Shown piece by piece: positions 4,885 through 5,484 of a stretch of 5,484 bases of DNA. The DNA comes from Actinomycetes bacterium (GTDB lineage Bacteria; Actinomycetota; Actinomycetes; Actinomycetales; JAJYRW01). A program made the translations under genes and the position numbers. The notes beneath the pieces were generated by a model. The model was not told the DNA's origin and ran no database searches. It worked only from the letters and a program-made list of their open reading frames with translations. Every line of letters starts with the position of its first letter. The stretch's first letter is position 1. Location: contig JAJYRW010000118.1 of assembly GCA_021793895.1 (NCBI GenBank), forward strand, positions 1-5,484, written 5' to 3'.

Positions 4885-5484
4885 CTACGGAACGGTCAAT
4901 TTAGTGATTAGTTCACTTGTAGAACCAGATTCGGTCAGTATTTGTTCCGTGATTACTCGAGTCCCGCGCAGCGGCTCCACCATAGGGATGCGGTGTAGGT
5001 GATCTTCGCCGCGCAGAATAATCGTTCCCCAGCTGGCGGCCGGCACGTCCGCACCAAATTTAGCGATTGCGCTGCCCCGAAACCAGGCGCGCGTATCGGC
5101 AGGTGGTTCTTCTACGGCGGCTGCCGCGGCGTCGTCCGAAATTAACGTTTCGAATAACCCGCCGGCGCGCAGTTTTTGCGCGATTCCACTAAGCCGCAAA
5201 TCAGACCAGTGAATATTTGCCGCGGCTATGCGCGGGGCGTCCCATTCCAGGCCGTGTCGGGCCCGCAGTCCCTCCAGTACGGCGCGTTTGCCCACCCATT
5301 CGACCTGTTCAGTCATGGTCGCTGGATTGGCTGCCAGCCCGGTGAGCACTTCTTCCCACTTAGCTAAGACCGCTGCTGTTTCCGCGTCCCTACCCGCCAC
5401 CTGGCGCGCCAGTGCAAAATAGCGCTGCTGGATTTCTAGCGCCGTCGCGCTTTCGCCATTTTCCAGGCGCAGCCGGTGGGTAAG
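4885..5484 (-). CDS. dop: Pup deamidase/depupylase Dop, C-terminal part (5' end outside window)
   Basis: The frame is open to the right edge, and 199 C-terminal residues are present before a TAG stop. Dop deamidates Pup-Gln to Pup-Glu and removes Pup from substrates. It is a paralogue of PafA without ligase activity. In-window matches to the family, numbered from the first visible residue: ATALEIQQRYF at 13-23 (the usual VEIQ.EY region), a W..VL..L helix at 43-50, LEWDAPRIA at 79-87, EEPPADTRAWFRG at 125-137, PAASWGTIIL at 148-157 and the Dop-specific IPMVEPLRGTR at 166-176. The last motif and the position before pup separate it from PafA, which is complete elsewhere in the window. The catalytic N-terminal domain and the Dop loop are not visible, so activity cannot be judged. 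At 92-95 it has HWSD where PafA and typical Dops have a YHD-type motif. A GTG at 5400 is only an internal codon. By analogy, mpa/arc is expected farther to the right. Confidence 0.95.
   Translation of the reverse strand, partial: LTHRLRLENGESATALEIQQRYFALARQVAGRDAETAAVLAKWEEVLTGLAANPATMTEQVEWVGKRAVLEGLRARHGLEWDAPRIAAANIHWSDLRLSGIAQKLRAGGLFETLISDDAAAAAVEEPPADTRAWFRGSAIAKFGADVPAASWGTIILRGEDHLHRIPMVEPLRGTRVITEQILTESGSTSELITKLTVP

Noticed and set aside
4885..5400. A complete small gene starting at the GTG at 5400
   Set aside because: The frame continues to the right edge with Dop-like sequence (ATALEIQQRYF), so the GTG is an internal codon of dop.
1..5484. A previously undescribed defence or mobile system
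   Set aside because: Every - strand gene belongs to the known Pup-proteasome neighbourhood, the one + strand gene is a common P-loop family, and there are no transposase, integrase, array or toxin-antitoxin signatures.

Overview
The window is a stretch of actinobacterial (Actinomycetota) chromosome carrying most of a Pup-proteasome gene cluster. The evidence is the gene set itself: Pup with a C-terminal Gly-Gly-Gln, 20S proteasome alpha and beta subunits, and the paired Pup ligase and depupylase, in the order dop-pup-prcB-prcA-pafA that is standard in this phylum. By eye the GC content is moderate, roughly 55-60%. That is lower than in Mycobacterium, Streptomyces or most Arthrobacter and would fit a lower-GC lineage such as Actinomycetaceae, but I cannot fix the family from this sequence alone.

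Layout. At the left edge, on the + strand, is a P-loop nucleoside-kinase-like gene whose 5' end lies outside the window (2-586). All other genes are on the - strand and read from right to left: dop (3' part only, 5484-4885), pup (4816-4631), prcB (4634-3756), prcA (3759-3064), pafA (3061-1640) and a two-module FKBP-type peptidyl-prolyl isomerase lipoprotein (1562-648). The kinase-like gene and the FKBP gene converge across a 61-base gap. No gene-free stretch is longer than 77 bases. I see no RNA genes, insertion sequences, CRISPR arrays or attachment sites.

How the genes work together (known biology of the families). Pup ends in Gln and must be deamidated to Glu by Dop. PafA then ligates Pup-Glu to lysines of target proteins. 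Pupylated targets are fed by the Mpa/ARC ATPase (normally encoded just upstream of dop, so outside the window to the right) into the PrcA7-PrcB7-PrcB7-PrcA7 chamber. PrcB cuts the substrate with its N-terminal threonine, and Dop recycles Pup. The 4-base start/stop overlaps pup-prcB (GTGA) and prcB-prcA (ATGA), and the 2-base gap prcA-pafA, indicate one translationally coupled transcript. A candidate promoter in the dop-pup gap could give pup-prcBA-pafA extra expression.

This is a known system, not a new one. The points that deserve a second look are details: an FKBP lipoprotein with a degenerate first module and a shortened catalytic-domain loop, a divergent motif in the Dop C-terminal domain, a proline/glutamate-rich Pup N-terminus, an N-terminal extension on PafA, and the absence of pafB/pafC directly after the FKBP gene.
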